DNA from: Bradysia coprophila
Lineage: Eukaryota; Arthropoda; Insecta; Diptera; Sciaridae
NCBI RefSeq assembly: GCF_014529535.1
Contig: NC_050738.1
Location: 4,286,588 to 4,350,587 of the forward strand
Reading direction: 5' to 3'
Length of the DNA: 64,000 nucleotides
The position numbers and the translations under genes are program-made. The notes beneath the pieces are model-generated. The model worked only from the letters and a program-made list of their open reading frames with translations. It was not told the origin of the DNA and ran no database searches. Positions 1-14,800 of the stretch are shown piece by piece (position 1 is the stretch's first letter; the number at the start of each line of letters is the position of its first letter).

Positions 1-1342
1 TTTTCCATTTAAATTTTTGTTTTTGCTTTTTGGAAATTTGTCACATTTCATTTTACCGAAGTAAATTTTCTTGTTCACAAAAAAAAGCATAGGGATATCT
101 ACGACACTAGTGCGTTATCGGCACCAGTCTAAGTATGGTGAGATGATAACTCACACTTACTACGCTCGATACATACTTTGACATAAGCCGGTGACGCACA
201 AATGATGTAAATTATAGAGAATTGAAAGAACAAACAAAGAGAACATTAAATAATCGCCTTCATCGAAATACACTCAATAAGAAAAATTAGAGAACAGAAA
301 ATAAAGGAAAATAATTAACAACAAAGAAAATTAGGCTAAAAACAAAAAAATTTAAAAACAAAAGTGTAATAATCAATTAAGAAACAAGTTCTAAGAAAAA
401 AAGGAAAAATTTTACTCGGAACGATAAACGATCCAGCAGAAGAAGTTACTTACGTTCGCCGAAGACAAAAAAAAATTAAATAAACAAAAATTGAATTAAA
501 TTAAAGTTTGTGCTGCCTACTTAAATAAAAATTGGAATTTAAAATATTCTGAGTGATGAGACAATGAAAATTAAGATATTTTCTTGGGAAATTATTGCAC
601 AAGGAAATTGTTTGGATATTGATATACTTAGAATAAAACTCTATTATAGACTAACAAGACAAAAAGTGTTACTGTATTGTATGTACTTACAATATATTTA
701 TTTAAATAAAGCATCATAGGCGAAATTAATAAAATAAAATTGTTTTCAATTTCGTTTATAATTCGCGTAAAACACAATTAGTTGTCGATTTTATATACAA
801 ACCTGCCTGATAGCCTCCGATTTCACTCACACATCATGATGTTCTAAAAATTAAAAATTTTAACGACCAAGGACATTTAATTTAAGGCCAGGTCAGGTCT
901 AAACCTAAAATCAGACCAATCACATTTTCGGACAGTTCAAGAAAATCAGGATCTGTTTATAATTCTCGGACCATAGGTCAGATTGAATGAGGTGGATTCT
1001 TTTCCAGTTACCTGTACCGAACCTTAATTTAATTTAGTTTTCCAACTGCTTCAGACCAACCTCCTAGAAATGGCAAGAACATTTCCATATATTCAATCTG
1101 TTACATCTTTCGTTCAAAGTTTTGAGAGTTTTAAAAACAGATGGAAGAACCATGAACGAATTGTACAATTTACGTCGTATGGTATTGCAGATGTGCGAGC
1201 TTTGTTTGTTCGTTTATGCGGTGAGGTAGAACGATTAAACCAATGAAAAACAAAAAATTATTTCTTTTAAGAAACATCCTGCCGAAATCGTATCCAATTT
1301 CCAGATTAATCATTTCTATGTGCCTAGAATCCAAAACCACTT
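1..1342. other. AT-rich stretch without a supported gene
   Basis: No convincing coding sequence. It holds A-rich runs (about 230-500) and short recurring pieces of the type caggtc/gacc around 885-1000. Similar pieces recur at 5690-5770. Part of the 3' end of the SUEL/CUB gene may lie here, but no exon could be fixed. Confidence 0.5.
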
Positions 1343-1550
1343 CTAACATGAAATTGCCGCGCAAATGTAGATAGTGGTAGGATACTTCAATTTCTCTTCG
1401 TCGAAGGATTGGCCTAATATGATATCATTGGAAGGCTGATACGGTTTTATTTGGGTTAAGACTCTTTCATTTTGAGATATAAGTAGTTTTCTAAGAATTT
1501 CTATGACTTCATCTCTTTCTCTTCCTCGACAAAGCATGTAAAATTGAATA
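1343..1550 (-). CDS. Possible last exon (cytoplasmic tail) of the SUEL/CUB gene, or a decayed ORF
   Basis: The acceptor ttgagcatacag is followed by a phase-compatible open stretch of 69 codons ending in a stop. It contains LCRGRERDEVIEILRKLLIS and QSFDEEKLKYPTT. The region immediately beyond (1364-1170) stays open in another frame (LRGNFMLEVVLDSRHIEMIN), so the pair could instead be a frameshifted remnant of some other coding sequence. No family recognised. Support is only phase agreement and openness. Confidence 0.2.
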
Positions 1551-2670
1551 CTGTATGCTCAAGTTACAACTTAGATTTGCAATCATACAAGACATACATG
1601 GGCAGTGCCCATTGGTTACTACTACACTAGGTAATACACATTCGACGATTGAAACTCAATGACTCTAATCGAAATATCCTGAGCGATTACAGATGTTGAC
1701 CATTTCGCAAACAGCTTGGTAATCATGAATACCATAAATCATTATTCATTATTCCTTCAAACGTGACTCTAAAATCATTTTTTTGTGATCTATTGTTAGA
1801 ATTAGCAATTTGGTTTCAGAGTTTTTGAAGTGTCATTTACTATGTAAGATCGGTCTTGTCAAATCATTCAGTGTGTAACCTAAAAATAGAATTTTTCGAC
1901 AAAATTTTCCCTTGGTTTTGAAAAGAATTTCTCTACTAAAAATGTTAATTTTCATCCGACGTCATGGACGTCATTTATGGATACTCGATATCTGGGATCT
2001 GACTTCTGTTCTACAATTTTCTACGGACACAAAATCTTGCAGCACAATGCTCGAACGTATTATACCATTGAGATTATTAAATGAAAAAATTATTTTGATT
2101 TTCTTTCAACTTTTTTTTAATTAAAGAAGCAACTTTGAAAAATATACAAAAAATTTCACGTACAACGCAAAAATATTCAAAAATTTTAGTATTTTTTCCC
2201 CCATTTCTGTTTTCCTAAATACATCTCTTCGTTTTAGCTTCATTTCTTTTTCCATCATCACTTTTTTCCAACGATATGACCTAACACTTTTGTTTTATTT
2301 CAAAGCAACATTTAGAACTTTTAGAGATCCAAGTGATTATTTTCTAGTTTTTATTTACTTTCGTTTACAAAAAATATAAATTGCGAGCAAAATAAATTTC
2401 ATTTCTTTTCAAAAAATTTTAATTTTTTTTTTGGCTACGTAAATAGGTGCATTTGTTCTGTGTTTCAGATCTCTATAACTTACAGGATCGAGATATTTCT
2501 TTTGTTTGTTTTGTATATTTTATTTGAACTTGGAGAGTACAATTGATATTAACGGTTTCGGGGAGGAATTACAGCTGAGCCAATTCATGATCAAACTCAA
2601 GGCTTCGTTTTCTGAAAAGATTTTTTTTTGGTAAAATTTCATTGGGAAAATGAATATCCGATTTTCTTAC

Positions 2671-2854
2671 CTTTGTCTGCAACGCATGATTGCCAGAAAT
2701 ACCAAGGCATTTACAATAAATAAGATAGCGATAACGGATGACGGAATGATAATGTTGTTCATCAAATCATCTTTTTCGGCCATTGTAACCTTGTGTTTCT
2801 TGTGATTAAATTGCGAGACGGTTATAACACCACTTTTGTGCACAGATGATTTTT
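2671..2854 (-). CDS. Exon: membrane-proximal segment and transmembrane helix
   Basis: The acceptor tgtttttag precedes [20 protein letters not shown]. The exon then reads [10 protein letters not shown] and a ~20-residue hydrophobic helix ([20 protein letters not shown]) followed by AIMRCRQ. The donor is AAAG|gtaaga. Entry phase 1 matches the CUB-ending exon 3.3 kb upstream. Exit phase is 2, so the reading continues into a cytoplasmic exon further left. Confidence 0.7.
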
Positions 2855-5800
2855 CTAAAAACAGAAAACGAATTCAATTTTAATATATTGTCGTTATGCA
2901 GTGAAAGATTATGTTGAAATTTAACTGCCAGAGTTATTAGATTACATTATAGTGCCAGGAGACTAATGGATGACACTGAAATAGTTATTTGCGTATCTGT
3001 GGTAGACGGTAGATTTTAGCCAATTTCTCGAGGTGTATCCCGAACGAATTGAGAATTGACAAGAGAAAGTGCCTCAAATCAATGGTCCACAACAGATGCA
3101 TATACAGCTTTTCACCTAAATTACGAGAAAAATTCCGAAATTTATGGCCAAGGAATGAAAACGTTTAGTCAAGAGTCCTAATCAATCGACACTGAAAAAT
3201 AGGATTCATCGCTAACTATTACCTAGATGTTAAGGGATTCACTGGCCAAGCTGTAACACAAAACTTTTCTGGTGACTCACTGAATCTGATGCACATTTGG
3301 AATCCCTCACCTATAGGAGAAATGATGAAAGGCGAGTTTTTCTTAGGTGGTACTGGCTGAGCAAAAGGCTAGGTGGAACGTTTTACAAGAAGAAAATTTC
3401 AATATTTTATTCCTGAAAAATCGAATGGAAAGTTTTCCGCCATGAAGTACCACAGACTCAAGTTTTTCTGATTAATTAAATTGTCCTCAACTGCCTCTGT
3501 GACAATAGTCATAGCGCATGCTTAATGTGAATATTTGAATTTTTTACTGAAAGTTCTGCGTCTGGCGTACAAAACCCCTCGACTAACACGTCATGTACGA
3601 CTCCGATGATTCAACAAAGTGTTGCAATATTGTTCGTTATCACCAACAACGACAAGCCAGTTTTCAGTGCTCGTTTGAAAGGTTTCGAAATGTTACAAAA
3701 TATAATCTGCGTGTCCGAATATCAACAAAAACAAAATGCAAGAAAACCAGCAGACAGAAAAGAAAAAACAAAAATGAGGATCGGAATGTTGAGTTCAATT
3801 ACCCACAATTATGTCTTGCTTTTGCATATTATATACAAATATCGAGTTCAAAAGATTTACAAGGAAATCGATTTCACATCGAAATTTACAATGAATGTGC
3901 AACGAGATATAAGTGTTTGTATTATAGACACACAAATCGAACACGTCTGGTCGAACTGAAATTAGTTCAAAAAAATGTTTTGGTGATTGCGATGCATTGA
4001 TACGAATACGAGACACAATGGCATTGTAGTTCGTTATGCGTTGAATATATACGACTTCACAATCACGATCAATCAACGACTCTAGCTATGTTATTCATTT
4101 TAATTGATGAAATTTACACTGCGTAGAGTGGCTCGAATAAAAAAAAAATTGGTTGAACTCCACTATCTTCAGTGATTGCTGGCAGAGACTAATTACATTA
4201 CATATATACACTTTATCACTGAGCACACCGAATTATCTTCAATTAATCAGTACAAACCAAAGTCAATCCAATTTATCTACAAAGAGCAACTGTATGAACG
4301 AATGCTGTAAATTTTACTGAATGAAACTGTTGCTCCAATTGATGTACGGTAACACCTCGCAAATGTAATTGATCATTTTCATTGAACTTAATTGAACTTA
4401 CCGATACAATTTGGCAGCACTTTATCCCACGTGTGGCTCGACGTACAAATCAATTCACGACTGGAAACAGCTGTATCGGGGAAGACAAACGTTGGATCGC
4501 ATATATATTTGGCTGAGTTTTCTGATTTGTGAACGAGGCGACCGTGTAATGGTGCTGAGGGGGTCAAACAACCTAATGCTAAATGGTAAAATAATGTTGG
4601 TTAGAAAGAGTGAGTTCGATTTGTGTTGATTAGAAAAAAACGAACACCGCTGTATGAGTGAGTTAGTTCTGTTCGCTGTTCATATGCTGTATATACAGCG
4701 TAAGTAACTATATTATTATGTAGATGTGTGTTCTTGAGCGGTTCTTATTGTGGTGTTCGTCTTAAAGTGGGTTTATAAAACCTTTTGTTTGCGATCCGAT
4801 ACCATCTTCAATGTAACTTATAGTGAAAATACTCAGAAAATATTTTATTTTTGTGTTGTCGTCAGGGTCGTTCTGCGCTTGTTACGAAAAATAAACCAAA
4901 CAAACAAAAAACCCGCTGTATATTAACTGACCGTGAGGGAAAAATTTTGGTTTGATTTTTCATCATATCAAATTTTAGGGAGGTCCGATTGGTCATTTAA
5001 ATCCTTTAGTGCTAAAGGAGACCTTTTTGTGAATATTTTTCATATAAGTGATTCTCTTCTAGGTAAGGGCAAGTGATAGGAATTCAGCTTTGTCTTACAG
5101 CAGGTTAAAGCTAGCTCACACTCATATCCACTAGCAATAAATCAATCTGTAAATCTATTACTTCTTTCGTTTAAACAGTCATGGAATGTTAACCAAAATA
5201 GTTATTTCATAACCGATTGTAGAAAATTGGATTTTCCAACAAGAACTCAAGTTGGAATTTCCTATTTTCTTTCAAATGTGAAGACATACGTGCGAGGTGT
5301 GACTAAGACTACTAGAAAACATCAATTGGTGGCTCCATTTTTCAAAACGAAAGTGACAGTTCGAGTGAGAAAATATCTTTTTTCTACCCTGTCAAAGCAA
5401 GAGAAAATAGACATTGAATCTCCGCATTGAAATCAGACAAAGTGTGATCAAGGCATTATTTTCTCACGGTTTTTTTAGTGGAGATATTAAGGCTAATCAC
5501 CACACGCACATGAAAAATCTATCTTTGATTCATTTCTTTTGACATCCATTTTTACAAAGACAATACGAGTCAAACTCCATCGCTTTATTTTTTCTAACGA
5601 ATGACATAGCCTTTATCAGATAATTACCTATTTAGGAAAGACTGCGGTAAAAAATGGATAACCTAAATGTTCACTGAACATTGCTCAGGTCAGGTTTCAT
5701 TCAAACCTATCAGGTCGGGTTTTTGTGTTGCCTGCAAATTTCATGAAAATCTTTCAGTCGACCAGATTTAGGTCACAACAATGATAAAAGAGTGATTTAA

Positions 5801-8800
5801 TGATAGGTTGTACTGTATACATTATCTTTTGAAAACGTTTACCCTCAGTCAGCAGCGAGTACTTTGGATAAATGGACTGTAGATTACAAAAATCAACACC
5901 GGAATAGCTCAGTAGAGTGGAGGTATGTTTGTAGAGAGTCTCAATAGTTTAGTATGTAGATTAAGCTTCATGGTTACGAACAATTTTTTTTAAAGAACAA
6001 CAACTGCACACAATATACGGTACACTGTGCTATAAATTTGAATGTAACGCCTTTTAATGGATTGCAAAAGAAATAAATTACTCAAAATTTAACATCGCTA
6101 TCCCTCGTCCGGTTATCTAATTTGCATATTTTTAATTAGAAAAGTATTCAACTCAAACGTACCTGTGTAGTGCAGCAGAACACCCCTCTTCGGGTACGCA
6201 ACCTTTGACGTTGTATTCACACTGATCTATTTGTGGAAAAAAAATAGTTCCATCAGTCGCATGCAAATGAGGTCTTTTATCACATAATTCAAATGATCAA
6301 ACAAGACAAAAATGCAAGAAGTGCAAGTAACGCTAGTAACATACCACAATGTGATTAGAATCGCTTAACACTTGAATCGGTCGAGCGTGTTCGCTGCAGC
6401 TGTTGAACAGCATTCTACCAATTTCCAAGTCAAATATTTGAATGAAATCTTTGCATATGAAATCGTCTGAAAGTACAAAAAATGTAAAATTCAATTTCCA
6501 TTCATCAGAATGTCTCTAGGAACACTGCGATGCACGAGCTTACATCTCAAATTTATGTCCAAAATGGTAATGCGAACTCTTTGGCCAATGGGTGCGGATA
6601 TCCTCCAACTGCAATTGGACTCGCCAATGTAAAATTTCGGATAACCAGTTGTTGCTAGGAAGCCCTGCAGCAGTGGCTGCCGGAAAAAGGATGTCTGATA
6701 GCTCGTATGATTTCTGATTATATTTTGTCGGAACACTGTACGGCCGTTATATTCAACCGCAAAGTCTTCATAACTATAATCGACTTCATCGTCATATGCA
6801 CCCTTTGTCTCGTCCAGTACGTCGTTCGATTTTATCACAGAATTTTCTTTGTAGATTTTATTATGGTATGTTGTGGGTGGTGTCGATATCACTCTTTGGT
6901 CATGTTCAATGGGCCTTCTATCTATAGCTAAATTTCCCTTATTCACTTTGTCGGTGAATAACGGCGGGTGGGTTTGACTAGATTCATTTTTCAGTATAAT
7001 TTCGTTCGAAATATCCTTGTCTAACGTATCGATGTCCTGTGGTATCGTTTCGTTCTCGTTCAGATTTTCTTCTCTACTGTTGGGTTGTTTATGAGTATAA
7101 AAAGTTTCATAAGTTATTGGGGATGTAACCGAAGTGGCAGTAATAGTAGTAGTGGTTGTTCGTTCAGTGGGTCTACTTGGAGGACTTAACATGGTTTCAA
7201 TGGACGTGGAAAGTGTTCGATATTTATTCCAGTTGCTATTTTCATTTTGTAAAATATCATTTTCTGCTTCGTTATTCTCATCTAATTCGGCATGTGTCAC
7301 TACTTCCGTAAACGGTTCATGCACCGTTGGAAAAGGCATTCTGTTATCTTCAATCTCGTTTTCGTCTTTTTTGAAATAAATTTCATTTCCGATTTTTCCA
7401 ATATCGCTCGTGTCGTCTGCATTGCTGGGTAGAATTTTCAATATCCGAAAGTCCTAAAATATTGGAAAATGTGTCCGGTTCAGTATAAATGGATTTTTCA
7501 CCCAGTTTTTATCGACAAAATAGAAAGCGGGAAATTTTCGGTTACCTGTGAATAGACACGCTGATTTTTTCGCCTCTTTTTGTCATTTTCATTGACTACA
7601 GATGAACCAACGGGACCCAGTGCATCGTTAGTTTCGCCTGATTTTAATATTTTCAAATGGTGGAAACTTTGATCGGTTTGTATGCGTGCCTGAGCTACAG
7701 GCTCACCCTTTCGTTCGTTCGGTTTTGTAAAATCATCGACGGGTTGTTTTTCAGGTCCAATCAGTAGATGTTCACCACAAAATTTGTTCAGTCGAAAATC
7801 TGAAAATAGAGACACCGCGCCATTTAGTGTCTACTTTAAATAGCTTCAATTTTGGGCGTCCAGAGTCAGAACGATGGAATGGTAATGAGTTTTACATCGA
7901 TATCATTTGTGGACAGCCCTATCACAAATTGTATCAAACTGTCGATCGATGTGGCATGGTAAACGAGTGTGAATAAATGAACGAAAATCTATCAGAAATT
8001 CGTATTGTCATTCCCTATAATGTGAAAATGTTAACTGTTTTGTTATAGGAGATTGTTACTGACGATAGAGCAGTTTCGAATACGTCGAAACGTGATACAC
8101 AGAATAACGTATAATTTAAAACGAGCGCCATGGAAAAAAGTAATTTTTCTTATTAAAATGTTAAAGCCGCAGAGGAAATTACATTTGTGGTGAAAGATCT
8201 CCAAAAGGTCACATAGTGTCGATGTGAGTGTGTCGAGACGAAATTATTATTCTGGTGCGACAAACAGATATTTTTACATTTCTTGTATAGCTTCATTGAA
8301 TTCTACTTCTTGCATATATATTCAAAACACGGACACACGTTCCTGGTGGAGAATATATGTGCTAGTTCTTCGGCTGGATGAACAATTCAGTGGAAAATAG
8401 GTCAGCAACTTAAATACAGTGTTAAAGTTTTTCGCTAACATTCAGAATTTCATTGGTATACAATACCAACGCTTGTGAAAATTGCTCTGGGGTAAATCCA
8501 CACTTTTCTCATTTAAAATTCTCACAACATAAGAGTGTTACGTTACCATTGTTGATTATATTTATATAAAAGTCACATTCATACACCAATGATTCATTAA
8601 ATTTTAGTCGTTTGAGCTAACAAACTTTTTATTCGAAAGTTGAGAATATAAATGAAAACCGCAAAGTTCCTGTGGGATAATTTATCTCTGACATTCACTT
8701 TGATCAAATCTTTTGAAGATGATAAACGTTTTTTCAAGTCATTAAGACGTGGATTTGCTGCTTGACGTTGAGGTTTATTTAATTAAATTGACAAAATTAC

Positions 8801-11800
8801 TAACTCGACCGTGCATTTTTGTATTAATAATTATTAATTAATAGGTTGAATGTCCCAGAGGTTGAACCGAACCTTACAACTGTTTGCAAAAATTCTAATT
8901 TTTTATTCACTCTTGATTAAGCGATATTTACTGACCAATTCGAAATATAGAAAACAATTCATACAAAATTGGTTAAGCAGGAACTATTTTACAGAAAAAA
9001 TTTTCCCATAATTTTCCCGCATTTTTCTAAAAAAAATGAAAAAATGGGAAAATCAATGAAACAGAGAAATGATAACAGATGACGCTACTTCTGCCGAACC
9101 GGAACGATGGAAATAACACGTTGCTTCCGTCAAGCCTACCCGATGGCAGCAACGTGTTACTTCCGTCGAGCCGGTAACATGGCAGCAACGAGTTACTTTC
9201 GCCGAACCGGCTCGATGGAAGTAGCGCCATCTGCTATCATTTCTGTGCTTTTGAAACGTCATTGATGAGACAGCTTGTCCTGAACACTCTCACCTCAGAC
9301 CCCTCAGACTCACTTCAATTTTGTTATTAAATTTCTTAGAACATGCTTTCAACCCTTAAGTATTCCCATAGGATGTCGTACCTTCTCAGTAAAGTGAGCA
9401 ACAAGAATTGCATATATGTACTATCACCAGAGTCAGAAGTAATTGACAGTTTAGAATAGTATAGGACGCTCCCAGTCTGAAAGTTTTGATGATCCTCAAA
9501 GATGTAAAGATGTAAAGCCTTTCCTTTATTTCATATCCAAAAGTTACTTAATTTATCCGACTTTAAAACGCTCTACCATACCAACCTAACTGAATAAAAA
9601 GCCACCTGCATCTGTAACTGTTTACCTAGGAGTGAACAAGGCTTTTCACAACTTGTTGGTATTTATCCAAACATCAGTAATTACAGAAGCGTATTATTGC
9701 TGAAAGCAACACATTCGATGTAATTGAAATAGAACGTTTACTCTGTGTGGGACCTTAAATACAGTTGATAATATTTACATTTGCAATATCCGCTTTCTAT
9801 GGGATAATTCAATTAAATGTTAAATTGCAACAGATGTAAAATGTGTTTGAAATGCTTCGAAAAACATTTCCAAACCGATATATCCAAAAACCGACCGAAC
9901 CCATCAAACCGTTCAACCCCTCATTGCCAAAAACGCCATTCAAATAAAATTATTTTTATTATATTACGTTTTATATGTGTAGCCCTACATGTTTGTTCAT
10001 AATATATATGTGGTTATCTGATGCATTATATGAATTAGGAATATTCACACATAAAAATTCAAATCACACACAAGTGTATGTACGTGCTAAATAACAGAAA
10101 GAAAAAAAAATCGATTGTTATATGGTTTGGAAATTGTATGGAAGTTTTTTTTTCCTGTTGAAAATAAGCCACCATTCAGCTGAATTCCGACATAAAAATA
10201 AACTGACATACAACTGATATTACAATAGGGTCGGAAACTACGAAGTTTTGTATCATATTACGTTTGGTAATGTACACTGATGTATAGACAACATGCAATC
10301 CGAATTGGGAATCCAGAGTTCCAACTTTTCTTTTTTTTATAAAATCGTTCGGTTTTTTATTCGATTAATTTTGTTTTACTATAGGAAACCATTTCTGGTA
10401 ATGTATCGGGTCAGGTCGAGTCTAAAGTCAATGTTTTGTTTATTTTGTTTTGTTATTGAAATCTTTGCTGCTGAATGATGATGGGACAATTCAGATTTAT
10501 CGAATATGAAATAAGCAACGCATCTAGCATGTCAGTTCAATATTGCTTATGTCAAATAGATTAATAAATTTGACAGTGTAACATGTAATTTTTCGTTAGT
10601 ACACTGTTTCCTCGACTATATTAAGGTCATTGTGATATTTATAAACATGACTCTACTTGACATAAGTTATATTCTACTATGTTATGTCTGGTTGAGTAAG
10701 GCATTTTAATAGTGTAAGTTTATTCATGGACTACACCTAGCTCACATACGTACTTTTTAGGATGAATCCTTACTATAAAGATGTTATTTCCCAAGACGCT
10801 GAAATCAAAACAGTGGGAATCAGTTCTCTGAAAAGAGACAGATTACTGGAACAATACTGCTAAATTTCATTGGTGTGGAAGGAGATCTCTAAGAGAGGTG
10901 AGAGCCGAGAAATTGTTTTTACATCTTTTAGAAAGCATTACATCAAGTAAACTCAGGCTGAAAAGGCATTCGCTACCACCCACACATCAAATGTCGACGA
11001 AGTATAGTTATGATGAGAGTGCCCCGCGAGACTTGGTGAAGAGCGAAATGATACAAAATTATGCTCATTTTGACAAGCAACAAAAATTTATTGTTTAACC
11101 ACTCTCATCATAACATTGGTATAGTAAATGAAATTTTATATAGTTTGACACAAGCCGACGTCGCACATTGTATACAGACAGCTGTCAAAATAGACATAAA
11201 ATTGTAGAGTGCTATTTTGACAAGTGATCCATGTGTCAGTGTTTTGATACCATTTTGTCAAAGAGACGGAAGGAAAACAAATTGAACTCAGTGCTACAAT
11301 ATTCGACTAATTCAAAGTGAGAAATCAAAGAAAAAACCGATCAAGATGAAAATCGATCAATTTCCTGTCGAAATACTGATGAAAATTACGAAATATTTGC
11401 CAACGTATGAAGAAATCGCAAAAGTTAACAGGCGGTTTTATAGCGTCGTGCGTAGAGTAAATGATTCAAATATCTATTTACGGACTGATGAGTGGTTCCT
11501 TCAACGTGTCCTTTCGGATAATGCAGCGAGTTCTCAATGGCTCAAAAGCATCCTAACAACGAATCGACAGATATCAAAATTGGAAATTAAAGGACGAAAA
11601 TATTTATCGGGCGAATTTACGGAACGCGAAATCTGCGGTATCATTTCTATTCTGGAAAAGTTTGCAGCAACTATGAAGGTATTAAGAATTTCATGTGTCA
11701 CCATAGATGAGCTCAATTATCTGAAAATTTTGTCAATGATTCCGAACGTTGAACGTTTGGAGCTAATCGCTTGTTCGATTAGTGAAACCTCTACGACCTA

Positions 11801-14800
11801 TCGACAACGACCTTCCAACGATGAGCTAAACTTAAAGAAGCTGAAATATCTGAAGATTGTATCATGCGACAAAGAGTTTGTTGATGTTTTCCATTGCCTT
11901 CCAGTCGGGGTCCTGAAAGAAGTGGAAGCAACTTGCCATTGGGATATTCTCGCCAGTATATTCGATCGACAATTGAAAATCAATACATTGAAAGTGGTAT
12001 GGGTTCTAACAGACGAAGACGCAAGCAGCGTCACGATTGCACAGATTTTATCGAATCAACCCGAAATAACATCGCTATTCTTATCCGGTGTAACAGTTGA
12101 TGAACAACTTATGGATGCCGTTGCAGACAATTCGGAATTGGAGGTACTCACAATCAATATGAGTTGGACGTCAATTTCATGTTTCGCAAAGATTTGGAAA
12201 TTGAAAAAGTTAAAAGATTTAACAATAGAATGTTTTGATGACGAAATCGAAAGTACAGCCAAATTCGAAAAACTTGCTAATTCGGATAATACGTCAATTG
12301 AAAAGCTGAGCTTTTTGGGAAGCAGCAGAATGTCAAATCATCTTATCAGCGAATTGGCAAAATCTACACCGAATTTGAAGCATCTCAATATCCTACAACA
12401 CAGCCTCAAGGCCAAAACGGAGGTGGACGCAATTATGAGACACTTCAATTTCGTTGAAGTTTTAAAACTCAGAATCTGGGATGAAGTACCAATAGTTGAT
12501 CCTGGTAATTATTACAATCCAAAGCTAAGAGAGTTATCAATTTGGTTCTTAGCCGCATCTCATTTCTACGATCGAATGCCTAAATTAATCGCTTCCTTTC
12601 CAAATCTAACAAAATTGTCACTGAAAATACAATTGCCGCAATTTCCTCTCAATGTTAGACGGATTTTAAATGCGTTCCCAAAACTCAAATCGCTGAAAAT
12701 TGAAGCAGCTTCTGATCTCTTTTCGACGCTCTGCGTGGGAGATTTGGATTACATAATCGATCAAAAGAACAATTTAGAATTCGTATCATTAGTAGGCGCG
12801 AGTAGAGCTGTGATAACCAGTCGCCTTTTAAAGAAATTGCGCACAAACTTTAATGTATATGCAAGTGGTAGAATTGTGAACATGGCAGTTGACCACTATA
12901 CAATGAACCGTGAGTGTCGTTTCCCGTCCCGATTTATGTGGAAAAGACTTTAATTATTAACTTTGAATTTTATATACCTTCTATTCTGCTGAAAATAAAA
13001 AAATGATTCAAAATTTATTGTTTATAATAAGCCACCATCAGATGCTTGAGAGACACAACGGACTAATCAGAGAACAGCGACGTGCCGCATTTTCATTTCC
13101 CCAGCAGTGGTAGTATAGAGAAATGAAAATGAGTTTCATTGAATACACTTTTCTCCTCTCCTACGAGAAATCGTCAATGACTATCAATGCCTTACGTTTC
13201 TGTTTGTCTTAGAGGAGGGTTATATTCCACGTCTTCGGAAAGGATCATTTCAGTTTTATCTCCATGTGGTAACAGCATCAAAAAAAAAAAAAATTGCGAA
13301 AGTAACTGGAATACATTGTTGGTGGACAGTGGACATGGAAGACAGTTTTCGTTTTTGAGTCCATCAGAAAAATAACGACAAATGATTGGTCGGCATTTCA
13401 GCATAATCAACGGGAGTTACAAACTTGATCAAACCGTATCCTGCCATTTAACGATATTGGCAAGTTACCTTCTAACAAGTCGAACATAGTTTTCTCCAAA
13501 AAATACTTTTAATATTAATCATCATGGTTGGTATTGCTGACGATTAGTTTTCGCTTTCCTTCTTGGGCAAACATGTCTCGAAGCAACAAAACTAGTTTTA
13601 TAACATTTTTCCCTGGAGTATAAGATAAATTGCTTAAATAACGTTTGTTTGCGCGACATGGTACCCTGGTTTAATAAATAATAAATTTTTTGAATTAAAA
13701 AAAAATTAGTCGATTCGTGTCCCTTAGATCTTCTCTAATCCAATTTATATAAAACAACTGCGACATTTAAAAGGGTATAACATTTACCTAAAGTTTCACC
13801 ACAAACATTATGATTTATGCGCGCACTATAGAAACAGAGCCCATGGCTGTGTAAAAGACATGATAACAGCAATTTCATTCTATTCCCTCCAGTGTTTCGT
13901 AAATTTTATTGATATCTTTTGTTCATTTTGAAACTGCTTGACACAATAAACCTACATATCCAGCCATTTCGACTCCTCTATTCGTAAAACCGTGTTAAAA
14001 ACACATTTCACACAGCCTACACACAATCGTGCCGTTTCAACATAATTTCAAATTAAAACCCAAATCGATAAGGTCCATCAATCAATAACTGTGTCAGTAT
14101 CTTATCCACCACCGAAGAGCCTATATTTATGTTATGAATAGGGGGCTGAACTATGTACTCGACGTGCATTTATCTAGATTGAAGGTTATAATCATTGAAT
14201 GGAATTTATGTGTCACTGTCGTCGTCGCAATCGTCACATTTTAATAAACGAAACAAACAGAGAAAAAAACCCACACATTGACTTAGTTAAAAGAAGCGGA
14301 TGGGGTGCTTTTATGTGTCCCGTGGTCTTGTCTATTTATATCCTTACATATCAATAAAATGCACATTGCGTTTTAACACAGTCACTTTCGTTATTTCTAT
14401 AGGAATAAATTATTATTGTTTCAATGTCACTATCGTTCAATAGCAAAGCGAGACCATTATAATAATAGTGAATGGTGAACTACCCCAATTGAAAACATCG
14501 TATGTGTGTAGAACATGTTATTATTCCAGATCATAGACGAATCGACTCTATACCATTTGAAAAGTGGAAACACACCAATGCGAACTACAGTAATAATGTG
14601 CAAGTTGCTAGAAAACTGACACGTGTTCGGTTTAATTTAATAAATTGCAAAGCGTGTTGTTATTTCCGTAAATTTGTCTGTTAAATTTTTATTTCATACA
14701 TGAAACTCATCGACATCCCATACCAAGAAAGGAGCTGCAGTTGATATATATTTGTAAGTTATGATGATTTGACAGTTTTATGGCAATCAACATCAGAGGG

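Noticed and set aside
3593..4076. Overlapping open frames on both strands (135, 117 and 93 codons)
   Set aside because: No domain, no splice context, and three frames open at once suggests chance within an intron.
5899..5985. tRNA-like A-box (TAGCTCAGTAGAG) with a distant GGTTACGAAC
   Set aside because: The B-box does not fit GGTTCRANYCC and no acceptor-stem pairing could be traced. At best a degraded tRNA-derived fragment.
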